Assembly: GCA_013399115.1 (NCBI GenBank)
Contig: VXAA01006068.1
Span: 13,382-77,381, forward strand
Direction: 5' to 3'
Length of the DNA stretch: 64,000 bases
Origin: Anseranas semipalmata
Taxonomy: Eukaryota > Chordata > Aves > Anseriformes > Anseranatidae
The first letter of the stretch is position 1. Each line of letters starts with the position of its first letter. The notes under the pieces were generated by a model. That model was not told the DNA's origin. It worked only from the letters and a program-made list of their open reading frames with translations, and did no database searches. Below are positions 48,081-60,331 of this stretch, piece by piece. Made by a program: the position numbers and the translations under genes.

Positions 48081-48134
48081 GTGGTTGTGGTGGTTGTGGT
48101 GGTTGTGGGGGTTGTGGTGGTTGTGGTGGTTGTG
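48081..48134 (+). repeat. Six-copy 9-bp G-rich minisatellite (GTGGTTGTG)6
   Basis: Exactly six consecutive 9-base units; five are GTGGTTGTG and the fourth is GGGGTTGTG. The G-rich strand is the CERK sense strand, so the array is also present in the pre-mRNA. Closely spaced GG pairs could form two-layer quadruplexes. No coding role. Confidence 0.95.
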
Positions 48135-51100
48135 TTTTGTTTTTAGAGGTGCCAGGTGCTATACCTTAACAGTTCAGCTACATTTTGGGGCAACCCTGAA
48201 TACTGTCATTGAGAGGCATTTGTGAAAACGCTCTCAGGATTCAGTTCTTTGATGATAAACTTTTTCATTGAGCACGGTCACTGTTTGGATCAATCTTGCT
48301 GTTAAATCTAGTGGCCCAGGTGTTATCTCACCCCTCCCAGTTGGTGGGATGCCTTAAAAAGTGGACTTAGATGACACTCTCTTATCCAAGATTATATTCA
48401 GTCTCGCAACTCTTTAATGGCATCTGCAATTCTGAGGACTGTATGGAAAGACAAGTGGACTTTTCAGTGTTATTGGTATGCTGTTCTCTTTTCCTTGTCA
48501 GATGCTTGAGATTTGAATTAAAAAACTGGGATATGAAATAAATATTATGAGCTTCTGACTAGAACTGAAACACAGACTTTATGAGAAAGTTTAACATCAG
48601 CTATAAAAATACATCAGGTGAAATAGAACATTTTTACCCTCAGGCTTTAGGTGACTAATTTTATGTTCCTTGTATCTTCATGAAGAATGTATCTAAACCT
48701 AAACACCTGAATGGTTGCTTGGAAGAATCTTAATTGTTTCCACTTGCAGTACAATAAGGGTTAGGTATCTACAAGTTGTAATGTGGCAATCCCCGTATAT
48801 TTTTTCGTTCCTGTTGTTAGCTAGCACATTGTGTTCTGTGTAACACTTACTATATTTAAGTCTAATCTGATTTTATTTGTTGAAGCTTTGTATTAAAATC
48901 AGTTTGTATATTAGGCTTAAAAGAATAGAATGTGAAGTGCTCTACCCTTCATTTTCCTTATTCAGGCTTCTTTCTTGGACTAAGGGTTTTTGCTTACATG
49001 ATTTGGTTTCAGAAAAATTTGCCTACTGGTGATATTAGTGACCATAAGACGACAGCTAAAAAAAAAACAGAACGTCAGTATTGAAAGCTACTTCTTTGCC
49101 CCTAGGAAAAGGAAATGAACTATAAGCATCATAAAATTGAAAGATTTAACCTTGCTTTTTCAACGATTTTTTAATGCATTTTTTCCATTCGCAACCAAAA
49201 AGTACGAGTTTCACTGATGTTTTAATATTGCTGACATGTATCGACTTACTTTCTTCTCTGATGTACTTTAGTGTTTTTGTTGTTACTTTTGTCTGTTGTA
49301 GCTGTTTGCTATTTGGATGCATATTGCGTGCTGTGTTTCTGAGCTAACATGAGGTACAGCCTTGTAATCAGTTCTAAGACTCGTATTTTCTTTAAGTCAT
49401 TATTTTGATGCTTCAAAAGTTCTTTATAATGGTGTATAAGAAAGCTGGTCTTGAAGTTGTGTTAATTAGCTTTTGGAGTACAGAAGATAATTCATATCTT
49501 GATCTGTTTGTATGTTGTACAATACTGAAAATGCTTCATTACTGAAATATGTGAAGGTGCTTATAGGAATATGATTTTAGTGTATTTATCAAACTCACTG
49601 AACAACTCTTAATCCTTTCTTAACATATCTAGCTATCACAGAGACCTGAAATTGTGTATGAAATAGCCAAGCCCATGCATTGTAGGGTGCTTGGGAAGGC
49701 AGCATGAATTTTTTCCAGCCTCTGGTGAAACTTCTAGTGAAGCTGTTCTCTGTGGTGCTTACATGACTGTTGTGTGGTTTCACGCTTTACTTGATGTGAT
49801 GGAGCTCTGACCATATATTGATTCCAACAGATCCCCTGGTTCCCAGAGTAGCGCGAGGAGTTTGTTCCAGAATAAATGAAATCCTTAAAAAGAATTTTTT
49901 TAAGCTAAACTGATGATCCTGAAATACAGCAAGTGAAAAGGAATAAAGCAATGCAAATCATAAATACAGGAAAACTTCACGCATAACGCTTTTTTAGTTC
50001 ATTACAACCACCATTTTCTTAAAATCCTAAGAACATGTCGATTGATGTTGAAGACGAATGTTACCCAGAGATTAAGTTCTAAAGCTGTTTGTGTCTTCTG
50101 ATACATGGAGACAGTTTATCCAGTGAGGACAGGAGCCTGGGATAAGGTGACAGTGTCTCAGTGGTTTTTCTTATTTTTTTTTCTTTTAATATTTTAGTTC
50201 ATAACTTCAAGCTGCTTTAACAGAAATACGGCAGATTGCTGCACTTTTGTTGCCATGATTAAACAGTGTCTATATTCAAACTAACAATCAATTCAGCAGG
50301 CTTAGCTTTGCTCAGAAATTGTCAATTTAATTGAACAGAGATTTGAAACTACAAATGAAAGAAAGATTTAATGCTAAAACAACTTCACCTATATGATCTT
50401 TTTTGAGGAATTTTATTTCATAGGCAGAATCCTATTCTGCAGCATTTTTTTTTTTTAAGTTAATGGTATTTGTAAGTCATAATTCTTGCTTTCTGGAGCA
50501 AGCCCCTACTTGGCTCTTTTAGGATATCTGGAAATAGACTATTTCCTTAGTGTGTCTTCTATGTTATTCTTATATTTATTCTTATGATTTATTCTACATT
50601 TTTATGAAATAACTTGTGTTATGACATGAATAAAGGCTTCTGTTCATATGGCTTTTTAACTTCTCAATTTCTATATTAGTTGCAGCCGTTCTTAAATCTG
50701 CCAATGTAAATTGACTGCTGTTATAAACAGATTTCTTGTTAAAAGTCCTTCAAGGTTGTAGCAACCTGACAGTTCCACACTTAGTGTGGTAACTACAGGT
50801 CAATGCACCTACAAAAACTTCCTGCTAGTACTAGCTAGCCTTAAAGCACATTCAGCTGTGTTTTTTCACTACATGAAGAATGGCAGTATGCCTACATATA
50901 ACTTGAAACCAGAGAGAACCTTTTATATTGTAACATGTGGCGTTGAGGTTTCATCCACATGTTTTTAGTATTAAAATTATACTCTCTAGAGTAAGCCAAA
51001 GGAATTCATTCTTCTTACTAAACCTGGCATAGAAGAGGGGGACAAAGCTGTCAACAGCTGTTGGAAACTCCTCTGGTAAAAGAGACCTGATTAGATTAAA

Positions 51101-54100
51101 TGGCCTTATGATCTCAGCAGGTAAAAAAAATCCTGCTGCACTCAGTTCTGTGGCATAATATTAGTGCAGTTTTTCTTCTTCCAGAAACCAAGTCTTACAG
51201 TCTACCTTGAAAATAGGGGAAAAATCTTTCAAGCACTAAGGAAGATTGAGTAAAATGCAGAAACAAAGTGTTAATTGCCATAGTGATTTAGGATTCTAGT
51301 GTATCCAGATTCCTCTTGCTTTTGCTACAGTCAAGGATGTGAACTCTAATGTCCAGGACTGAAGCATGCAGGGTGATTATAATCAGCCTGTTGATGTCTA
51401 GCTGTAGAGGTTAATGCTAACACCAGCAGAGACTTCATACAGGAAGGTTGTATAGAAAAAAAGATGTGGGATTTATTCACAAATTTCAGAACCAGATAGA
51501 AATGAAATCATGAAGTGTGACTGGACTGCTATACTACTGCCATCTAGGCTGTAAAATTTCTCCTGGAAAATGTGTTAAAGCATAGCATAAAAAGCTATCT
51601 TTTTTTTTTTTTTTTAAGACTCCAAGTGATGTATCCACAGCCTTCCTGTTACAATATTTGTAATATTTAATGATCTTTGCAGTTTAGTTAGCATCTCATT
51701 TCAAGGTTGAGTACATTCAATATAGAAGGTGAAGTCCAATGTTTTGTGTTCCACCTTCATCATTTTACATCCATTATACTTCTGGAAGTGGCAGTTTTAG
51801 AGCTAAATACTGCATTGAATGTGGTGCGGCTGCTATGAGGACAAGTCGGTCAAGATTACTTTTCCCTGTAATGTTTGTAATGTTAATTTAATCCTTTAAA
51901 TGTGTGATTATTACTATTTTTGCTGTACTGTGGTACTGAACTTCTGCTGAAGTGATTATCTACCAGAAAACAAACAAACTAACAAAAAATGCTCCAAGTC
52001 CTTCTAAAGTGTTTCTTTTTAAGTCAGCCTCTCATTCTGCAGATGTGAAACTGATTTCTTGGTTTCTGGATGCCCAAGCCATTCACCTTTCCCTGTAACA
52101 GTAACTTAGTCTCCTTACTTTTGAATGTGTCAGATCAGTGTCATTTGAAAATCACTTCCCAGAAAAGTCACCATCTAGACTTTTCCAAATACTAAATGCT
52201 GCTCAACCAAGAATATGCAGTTACTCTATTAGCATGACTCACCTGACATTTCATTACTGGGGTGACCAAAAAAAAGAGATGATTTTACAAAAATTCTGAC
52301 TTTATAAAAATAATAAAAATGTACAGAAACCACACTGAAGCTGTTATTGTACTTATTTGCAGTGGAAAATCCTGTTGCCCTGCTAATTTCTCCTTGAGGA
52401 TTCAGAGTACGCTGCAGGAATACCTGCCCCCTGACCAGATTGCCAAGGGTATCTCACATTGAGCAATGTGCTGAGTGTGTTACTATTTCTCTGTTAAATT
52501 CACTGTTTGCTCTAGGATCAACATCTAGCTGACGGTTGCTTCTGTCATCTGCTTAGTTTAGTACTACAGTGACAGTCTTCCAGTTCTTTGGAATTTGTTT
52601 ATTTTTCTGTTAACAAAAGTGCAAAAATGCCCAAAGAAAGAACATGTGTTTTGTTTTGAGAAGACTAAGTGTTAAGTTGGTAGTCTTAATCATTTGCAAA
52701 ATGACATTTGAATGCTTTGCCTTTCCTCTCATTTATTTGAGATGGTAAATATTGATTTTGTCCACAGAATCATATGGCATGAACTCTTCCATGCAACCAG
52801 TAAAAATGACGTCTGGTTTTGCTTATCACTTTGGTAGTTCTGTGACTAAATTTAAAGCCTGTGAGGTGGTGTCTGAGTGCCTGTCTGGACAACTTGTCTA
52901 CTCACAACTATCCAACAACACTTGCATGCACAGAGAGGGGAAAGGGTATATCTGGTTACAGATCTGGTGATTTAACTGCACTGTATTCTGTGTAGTGCAG
53001 TCCATCCCTTTACTTTCTTTGCTTTACCAAAAATGTTTTATGGCGAGTATACCTTACATACTGTCTTTATTCTAAATGCATATCTTGATCATTTCTCCTT
53101 GTGATTAACTAAAAGATTTCCTTGGTTAATTTTTATATCATTAATTTATTAAAATTAATTTTTTTTAATTTGTGGAGGGAAAGAAAATAGAAGAATTTGA
53201 CTATATAGCAATTGTGTGGCTATATAATACCTCCTAATAACAAACAGACTCAGGAAAATGGGTTAACAAAACATACATGATGTATGGTAAAGATTCAAAG
53301 CAATTATACTTGTTTTAACAAAGACCTGCTACTGTAAGAGTTGATGCGCCCTCTACACATTTACTGTTCTCAGTGGGCTCTTAATATCAAAATATCTAGG
53401 ATGAGAACTTTCTTTAGCTGGGAGACTTCAGTTTGGGATTCATCTGCCTACAGGTGGTGGCATAGTGCCCTTTGAAATGTACTAGCCTTCTACATCCAGT
53501 GTACTGGAGTAGCAGTTGGAAGCCAAACAGGGTAATCTGTAGCCCTTGAACACTGGTGGTTGGTGCCATTTTAGGTAACAGAGTTACTCTCCTTGGAGTG
53601 AGTTTCAACTTGAAATTGATACCCAGATTTTGATGCTTCTGTTTGTCTGTCTGCAGGTGGGATGGACGTCTAAACTCATGTTATAGCCGGGGGGCATCTG
53701 ATCAATAAATCTTGTGTAAATCTTGTGTTGCAACTACCTGTCTTCTGCAGATGTCTTATTTCCTGAGGCCCCTCAAGTGGTGCAGGGTGCCTGTGTGTGG
53801 GTACCTTGAATCAAGCTCAAGCTGCCCTCAGCTCTCCTGACAAGATCTCCTCAACCAGAAGGGGAGCTGTGACATATAGCCTACAGAGCAAAAATCATTT
53901 CCAATCTGAAGATCCCCCTTTTTTTTTTTTTTTTTTAACTAATTAGAGCTCGGTTAAGGAGCGGTCCAACTGCTTTCTTCATATATGCCTTGGAAGGGCA
54001 GGATAGTTCAGTGCCATCCATGGAAACCTCTTCTATTTTCCTTACTCTATTATACTCTGGTCCTTAAAAATCCGCAAAGAAAATCTAGCATGACATTTAT

Positions 54101-55015
54101 ATCATTTTTATGACAAACACCCACCGCCTAACAGTAGTCAAGAGTTATGCGCTTTGTAAGCTTCTTGCCTAAACTGAGTGTTAATCAGGGGATGTAAGTC
54201 AAGCTATACATTCACGTTCTAATGCTGCTTTCTCTATCAGATTTGTACTGATGAGATAAGCCAGATTTCAGTGGGTGTTGCATGTATATCTACTGAGAGT
54301 TCTGTTTCAGCAGTAGTAGACTCCAACTGTATTCAAGACCCATCTTACTAAAGCTAAGGAGAAAAACAATTTTTGTCCAAAATGGTCTGGACTTCCTGTT
54401 TGGTTATGAAGTATTCAAAGAGACCCAAGTCCTTACACATGAACATTTTTGCGACCTTGAAACTAGCACTGTTAGGTTCATGCTTGGCATGATGTGGTGT
54501 TACGACCAGCTATGTTCTCTTAGAATGCAGATGAGGAATGATACTGGTTTTGTTGCTCCATACTACTGGATCTGAGAGGGAAAAAAAGGCTATTTTACTG
54601 TTTGTTGGTCAACTCATGTTTTGTACTCCACTGGCAAGTCTGAGAAAGAGGGATCTGAGGAAGAGAGAGTCTGAGATTTGACAATTGGTAAACACTGTTG
54701 GTATCTTTCCCAGCCTCCCATTTTAGAATCTTTTGAATTAATTTCAGACATCAGATCTAATTTTAGCCCTCCCTTGCTTGTTAATGAATAGAAACAAAAA
54801 TAAGTTCTGTAAGATTGCCCAGCAGATAAATCAGCTTTTAAATGACTACCAAAGAGTATAGGGTGATGAGCCTCCAGTGTTTAAATCCAGCCTGTGTGAA
54901 TGCTTCTCTTCTCCTCCCACTTAGAGTGTAGGAAGACAGAGCTTGGAAGCTCTGTCTGTTTACATCAGGACGGAAGTGACTTTAAGGTAATTCTACTAGC
55001 AGAATACAAACTTAC

Positions 55016-55566
55016 CTTGAAGACATTTGAAAGGCTGGATGAAATACTAGGCTTGTACATTTAGCAGAAAAAAATCAGCTCAGGTCTTCTAGTGGCCAAT
55101 TTTTTGTTGTTTTGTTTTTCTTTTCAAAAGTAGTGAGAATTTTCTTTTCTGCCTGACTGAAATTCATGAGTATAGGTGGCAATATGAAACTGGATAAATT
55201 GGCAATAAAGTGTAGCTTAAGTATCTGAACTCGACTTCTATTTTTTCTGCTATAAAACTCCAAATAAGACACAGTAGCATCTTCTGTGTACCTCATCTGT
55301 TGTGGTACTGGGAGAAATTGGAGTCCTGTTTCCTGTGCAACAACATATGCTTGTAATGGTACACTTGCGCCATTGTGAACATCAGTCTTTGTAGAGAGAG
55401 ATCTTTTAGTCACACTGTTTCTTTTGTTCTGCAGTTCTCTTATATTTATCTTCTCTTTAACTGGCTCCCAGAGCTCCTTGTTCACAGTGGCTGCCTTCTG
55501 CATTGTGTGTGCTTGATAGAAGTTTCTTCTGTGCACTTCATCAATAGGGGAAGTGATGTCCATTTT
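55016..55566 (-). other. Possible antisense exon with 162-codon ORF (55075-55563), unidentified
   Basis: On the minus strand an ATG at 55563-55561 opens 162 codons to a TGA at 55075. The ATG has a strong context (AAAATGG) and lies three bases after an acceptor-like GACTCATTTCACAG. About 60 bases past the stop is a strong donor-like CAAG|GTAAGT (donor GT at 55015-55014). The product starts MDITSPIDEVHRRNF, is hydrophilic and basic in its first 110 residues, and ends Lys/Thr-rich. An in-frame TAG lies upstream of the ATG. I recognise no family. It may be an exon of a nested antisense transcript, an old retrocopy, or chance, since a frame this long is not impossible in 64 kb. Confidence 0.3.
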
Positions 55567-56723
55567 CTGTGAAATGAGTCGGAGGCAAACGGATTTTTTT
55601 CTTTGTTGTTGTTCCTATTGATAATGGTATATGTCCTGATTGCTTTCGAAGAATCTAAAGAAGATTTTAAATAGTGATTGGTCATTTTTCCATTTTTAAT
55701 TTTATATTTTACTTTGAATAGGCCTTAGGAATCAAGTGCTCTGTATCTAAGCTGCTCTACATCTAGTATATCAGTAGCAAATCTGAGAGTAGATATGTGG
55801 CTGAAGTAAGTTTTTGTTTTCAGATTTCCAGCCTTGACTTTCAAGGGCTTCATTTTCAGGGAAGAGAACTGAGAACCTACAAGATAGATATGCAGTTAGG
55901 TGTTGTAACAAATGATATGCTTTAGTGCTTCTGTTCCTGACTTCCAAGTCCCTGCTGGAGAACAGAATTCAGAACTCTGCATTAGGCTCTTAGATTGTTT
56001 TTATAGGGTTTGGGGAGAGTTGTATGTCTCTAAATGGCACCTAAAGTACTGAGTGGGCATACTGAGCCAGCACACTGAGTTAGGAGTGGCCTGAAGGTAG
56101 TTAGTAGAAAAAAAAACAGAATATAGGTGAAACCTAAATCTTCCTCTCTTTCTGTTTTTATGTGTTTTGCTCAAGACTGTAAAGGAATATTTCTATTCAC
56201 TTTGCTCTTTTATCTATAAACTAATTCCTGAAAGCAAGTATCTACTAACTTTCAAATAATCAAGCTAAGCAGGAGTTTCTGGTTTTAAGATGCAGCTGGA
56301 AAAGGAGGGGATGTTAACAGCCTGGAGCTTAGAGCACTCCTCCAGAAAGTGGGAGATCAGTAAATTTCTCTTCTTTTCATGAGATCAGTATATGCCTTCC
56401 TTCCCCTCCTTCCATAACTGATACAAAAGCTGTAACATAATCGTTAATCATGTAAGTTAGCAGATTTCCTTTCACCAACTGCTATACATTTACTGCATTT
56501 ATTGTGAAAGTTCTTGTACTTTGTATGGAGACAAGTAAGTTCTACTTAATGAAAAAAGTTATTGTTCCAATTTAAATCATAATATTTGTATCTGTATATT
56601 TACTTTGTTCCATAAAATAGAAAGGGGCAGGCTGCAAGAATATAAAGCTTTTTTTCGGAGGACCATACCAATAATACTTGCTTTGAAAATATATAAAGTA
56701 ATCTCTTGGTCTTCATTTTTCAG

Positions 56724-56798
56724 GATCAACAGATTGCATATGCTATTCAACTGTTGGCATTTCTGATCCAGTAACATCAGCTCTTCATATTATTGTAG
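56724..56798 (+). CDS. CERK: Ceramide kinase exon 7 (catalytic domain, STDC segment)
   Basis: This 75-base exon encodes STDCICYSTVGISDPVTSA and then LHIIV. With the last residues of exon 6 it forms IIPAGSTDC, a conserved block of ceramide kinases. It begins with GA completing Gly and ends in phase 1 (GTA G). The donor, G|GTGGGT, is weaker than most in this gene. Confidence 0.97.
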
Positions 56799-57292
56799 GT
56801 GGGTGATCACAGTTCACTATTTTGCTATGAAAAAGTTTAAAATATCCAAAAACGGTGTTTTCATTTTGTTATTGTTTTCTATGTATCTGTGAAATATAAT
56901 TTGAATATAATGACCAAGTTGAAATATGAACTTTTTGTCTGGAACGTAAGTCTCTTTCTGATTTGAAATACAGGAGGTTAAAAATTAATTGCTTTCTCTA
57001 CTGTAATTCATTGTTTTCAAGGGAATATAACTTTTGAAACTTTATATCTGTTGCTTAAGATTTCATGCTGTCTGGCATGCTTTTTAGAATAGTAGTAAAA
57101 TACAATAAGCAGTGTAAATTATTGGATTATACATCTCAAAGTTATCAGAAGTAGCATATACATTTGAATAGTATTATTTTATACTAGTTATCTAATTGTC
57201 TTGTGCAATTTAATGATTTCACACCAAGTTAGAAGTGTTGCTTCTGGTTGACTGGAATTAGCTGGTAATTCCCCATTTTACAGTCTAAAAAT

Positions 57293-57760
57293 CACAGAAT
57301 CACAGAATGGCTGAGGTTGGAAGGGACCTCTGGAACTCATCTCGTCCAGCCCCCTGCCAAGCAGGGTCACCCAGAGCACGTTGCACAGGATCACATCCAG
57401 GCGGGTTTTGAGTATCTCCAGAAAAGGAGACTCCACAGCCTCTCTGAGCAGCCTGTGCCAGTGCTCTGTCACCCTCACAGTAAATAAGTGATTTCTGATA
57501 TTTAGCCAGAACCTCCTGTGCTTCAGTTTGTGCCTGTTGCCTCTTGTCCTGTCACTGGGCACCACTGAAAAGAGCCCGGCCCCATCCTCTTGACCCCTCC
57601 CCTCAGATATTTGTCCACATTGATAAGATCCCCTCTCAGCCTTCTCTTCTCCAAGCTAAACAGCCCCAGCTCTCTCAGCCTCTCCATGTATGAGAGGTGC
57701 TCCAGTCCCCTCATCATCTTCATAGCCCTCCGCTGGACCCATTCCAGGAGCTCCAAATCA
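57293..57760 (-). mobile_element. CR1 LINE 3' fragment, minus strand
   Basis: The minus strand encodes the CR1 ORF2 C-terminus in two overlapping frames separated by an indel: [20 protein letters not shown] then [16 protein letters not shown], and [14 protein letters not shown] with HWHRLLREAVESP. The 3' end is complete (TCACAGAATCACAGAATGG on +). The fragment is well preserved, so relatively young, but is 5'-truncated and frameshifted. It sits antisense to CERK. Confidence 0.94.
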
Positions 57761-58377
57761 CATATTTGAGGAGAAACTCAAAGGTAATTTGAGGGAGGAA
57801 AACAACTGCTCTTCAGTAAATGCTTTTTGATATGTTGTCATCAGTAAGTAGAGATACTGGCATTGCTGCTTTTCAAAGTCCTCAAGTAATGGAGTCCCCG
57901 AATTGTATGGGCGCTAAAGGAGATAGCTTGCATATTCACTGCATTGTGACGAGTGATGTCCATCCTATATCTGCCACATACTGAGGAATCATAGTCACCC
58001 AGTTCTTAATACTGAATTTGGAAAGTTGTACAGGATGATCTTTAGTTATATTCATCTTGTGTAAGTATAAAGGATAGAAATTCCAGGTAACTGTTATTTC
58101 ATTAGCACATGCTTATTGAGTGTTTAACAGTAGCAATTTTAGGAGCTGATGTTGCAAAGATTTACATATGTGCTTCTTTGTTGCTCACCTATAGTTAAGT
58201 CTGTTCAGCGTATGTAGAGTTTAGCCCCATTGGACTAGGATTAAACAGCTAGTTTCTAATATGTGTTTAGTATATCACAGTATCTTAGTTGGATTATTAA
58301 ATGTGCATATAAATATATGTATTTAAATTTCTAAGTGTGTTTCTCAAGTTCATAAAAGGGTGCTTCATAGTGATCTG

Positions 58378-58676
58378 TGGTGAAAAGATGAGAGACAGTG
58401 GGCATAAAGTTAAATAGCATAGGGTCAGACTGGTTCAGATGTTTTTAAAATAAAAATAAGTAATACTAATAATAATTAAAAAAACATTTCCAAATCTTCC
58501 ACTATGAGGACATCAGAGAGGTTGTGTACTTTGTTTTCACATATTTTCAAGACCTGACTGGATAAAGTCCTTAATAATCTGATCCAACCTCATAGCTGAA
58601 CCTGCTTTGAGTGGGAAGTTGGATGAGAAGCCTCCTAAGGGCCCTTCTAGGTTGAATTATCCTCTGACACTATGAA
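58378..58676 (+). mobile_element. Degraded CR1 LINE 3' fragment, plus strand
   Basis: Diverged but recognisable at DNA level: GAGAGACAGTGGGCATAAAG, later CAAGACCTGACTGGATAAAG, then GCTGAACCTGCTTTGAGTGG and GTTGGATGAGAAGCC. These follow the CR1 3' region in order. An A/T-rich insertion interrupts the middle (about 58445-58490). Older than the minus-strand copy 600 bases upstream. Confidence 0.75.
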
Positions 58677-59041
58677 AAGTAGGATTCAGTATTTATATAT
58701 ACATATGATACAGATACTGCTTTGATATCTTCTGTAACATCCCCTCCCACTCCTACATAGCCCTAGTGCAAATTCTTCATTATATATTTTTAGCATACTG
58801 ACCTTTCTTTTCACTTAGTGCTTAATGCTTTTTAAATATTGAAAGAAATTAGTCTTCAAAAATGATTTTCTCTTTCTCCATGTATGAGAAATGTACATAT
58901 GTATATATGACATATAGTAATGTATGTTGTATTACATACATTTTTTTTATTAAAAAATCTCTAGCATTAAAGTTATTATCATATTTGCAGCTTGAAAAAA
59001 ACAAAATAAGCCTTAATAGAACATTGTACTTATCTTCATAG

Positions 59042-59194
59042 GTGACTGTCAGCCTCTGGATGTCTCCTCTGTACATCATAACAACACATTTTTGAAGTAC
59101 TCTGTATCATTGTTGGGTTACGGTTTTTATGGAGACATATTAAAAGATAGTGAAAAGAAACGGTGGATGGGTCCAATGAGATACGATTATTCAG
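59042..59194 (+). CDS. CERK: Ceramide kinase exon 8 (catalytic core)
   Basis: This 153-base exon is the most conserved stretch seen. It encodes GDCQPLDVSSVHHN (first Gly shared with exon 7), then LLGYGFYGDILKDSEKKRW and MRYDYS. Human CERK has DVSSVHHN, LLGYGFYGD and KDSEKKRW at the same places. It starts with GT and ends in phase 1 (G) with donor GTAACT. The frame reads on past the donor for about 50 codons, but the homology stops exactly at the junction. Confidence 0.98.
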
Positions 59195-60225
59195 GTAACT
59201 TGTGTAGTTATTACATTCTTTCGTCAGCATGTAAGCATGTTGGAGCAGTTGACACCCTCTGTCCAAATCAAGCCTCTCTGAAGCTTTTAAACATAAGGGA
59301 CAGACTGAACCTGATTGTAAACTCCTTGTGGTACCAAGTATGTTGAATCATATTGTGGAAAGCTCTGTAGCTTGGGGGATAACGTTAACAGTTTGCCTAT
59401 TAAAGTTGTGTTGAATTTGACTCTATAGCACACTTAGCAAATTAACTGATAGTTAATACTGTATTTTATGAGCTTTATAAAGAATTGAAAAGTTTATTTG
59501 AACTGTCATGAATGATGTTTAAAGCAACCCTAATTCAAATTTGATTAATCAGCTTTCTTTGATTAGTAAAATTACTAGCACTCTAATGTTGTTCTGTGGT
59601 GTTCATAGAAATGCGTTGATATGTCTCACCTAGAGGTAGTTGCCTAAAAAGTAATATCTTTTCTGTGTTAATCATTTTGACTTTCTTCTCAGTTAGTTGG
59701 AGTGTGGTAGGCACTCCTCTGTCTTGGATGTTTATCTGGTGGATAGAATTGTTAAATATGTTGTTCTTTCAGTAGTAATTATAGATAGCTGAGTGGTTTA
59801 ACCTAGGTAGTTAATATTTGCACAAATCTTATGCTACTGGAAAGTATGTTTTACATTTTTGATTTGTTTTGTGTTAGGGAAAGAAGATACAAAAGCAAAA
59901 TTTAATTAGGGTAAGCCAATTTTAAGAATCAGAAGTGATATATAGCTGAAATTTTTAGTTGGCTTTTAAAGACATTAATCAAAGTAAGGCCACTGTAGGC
60001 AAATGTTAAAAAGTCTAAGGTTTTTGTGAGGAGAAGGAGGGTATTTCCTTTTCCTTTCCAGACTAAGGCATCAGATCACAAAGAGATGTGAGTTTGGGGA
60101 GAGAAACTATTGTTTTGCAGTCCTTAGAGAAGGAAAGAGAGGAACAACCAAGGGATGTAAGCAGAGGTATTTGCAATGTGGCTTTGTAATGTCCTAATGC
60201 TGCTTAATACCTTTTTTTAATGTAG
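59195..60225 (+). other. CERK: CERK intron 8
   Basis: A 1,031-base intron, donor GTAACT and acceptor CTTTTTTTAATGTAG. No repeat recognised. Confidence 0.92.
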
Positions 60226-60331
60226 GCCTCAAGACTTTTCTTTCTCATCATTACTATGAAGGAACAATTTCTTTTCAACCAGCAAAACACACACTGGGAT
60301 CTCCACGAGATAAAGATAGCTGCAGAACAGG
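60226..60331 (+). CDS. CERK: Ceramide kinase exon 9
   Basis: This 106-base exon encodes GLKTFLSHHYYEGTISFQPA (first Gly shared with exon 8), then KHTLGSPRDKDSCRT. Human CERK reads GLKTFLSHHCYEGT and HTVGSPRD here. The Cys near its end is the first cysteine of the CxxxCxxC motif completed in exon 10. Leaves at phase 2 (GG) with donor GTAGGC, a non-ideal donor. Confidence 0.97.

Larger units (their letters stand above)
47597..56723 (+). other. CERK: CERK intron 6
   Basis: The largest fully bounded intron here, 9,127 bases. It holds a T run at about 47990, a 9-bp G-rich minisatellite at 48081-48134, T runs near 51600 and 53920, and an antisense open reading frame at 55075-55563. No CR1 copy is recognised in it. 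Acceptor TTCATTTTTCAG. Confidence 0.85.
56799..59041 (+). other. CERK: CERK intron 7
   Basis: A 2,243-base intron that contains two CR1 fragments in opposite orientations (57293-57760 minus, 58378-58676 plus). Acceptor TTATCTTCATAG. Confidence 0.9.
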
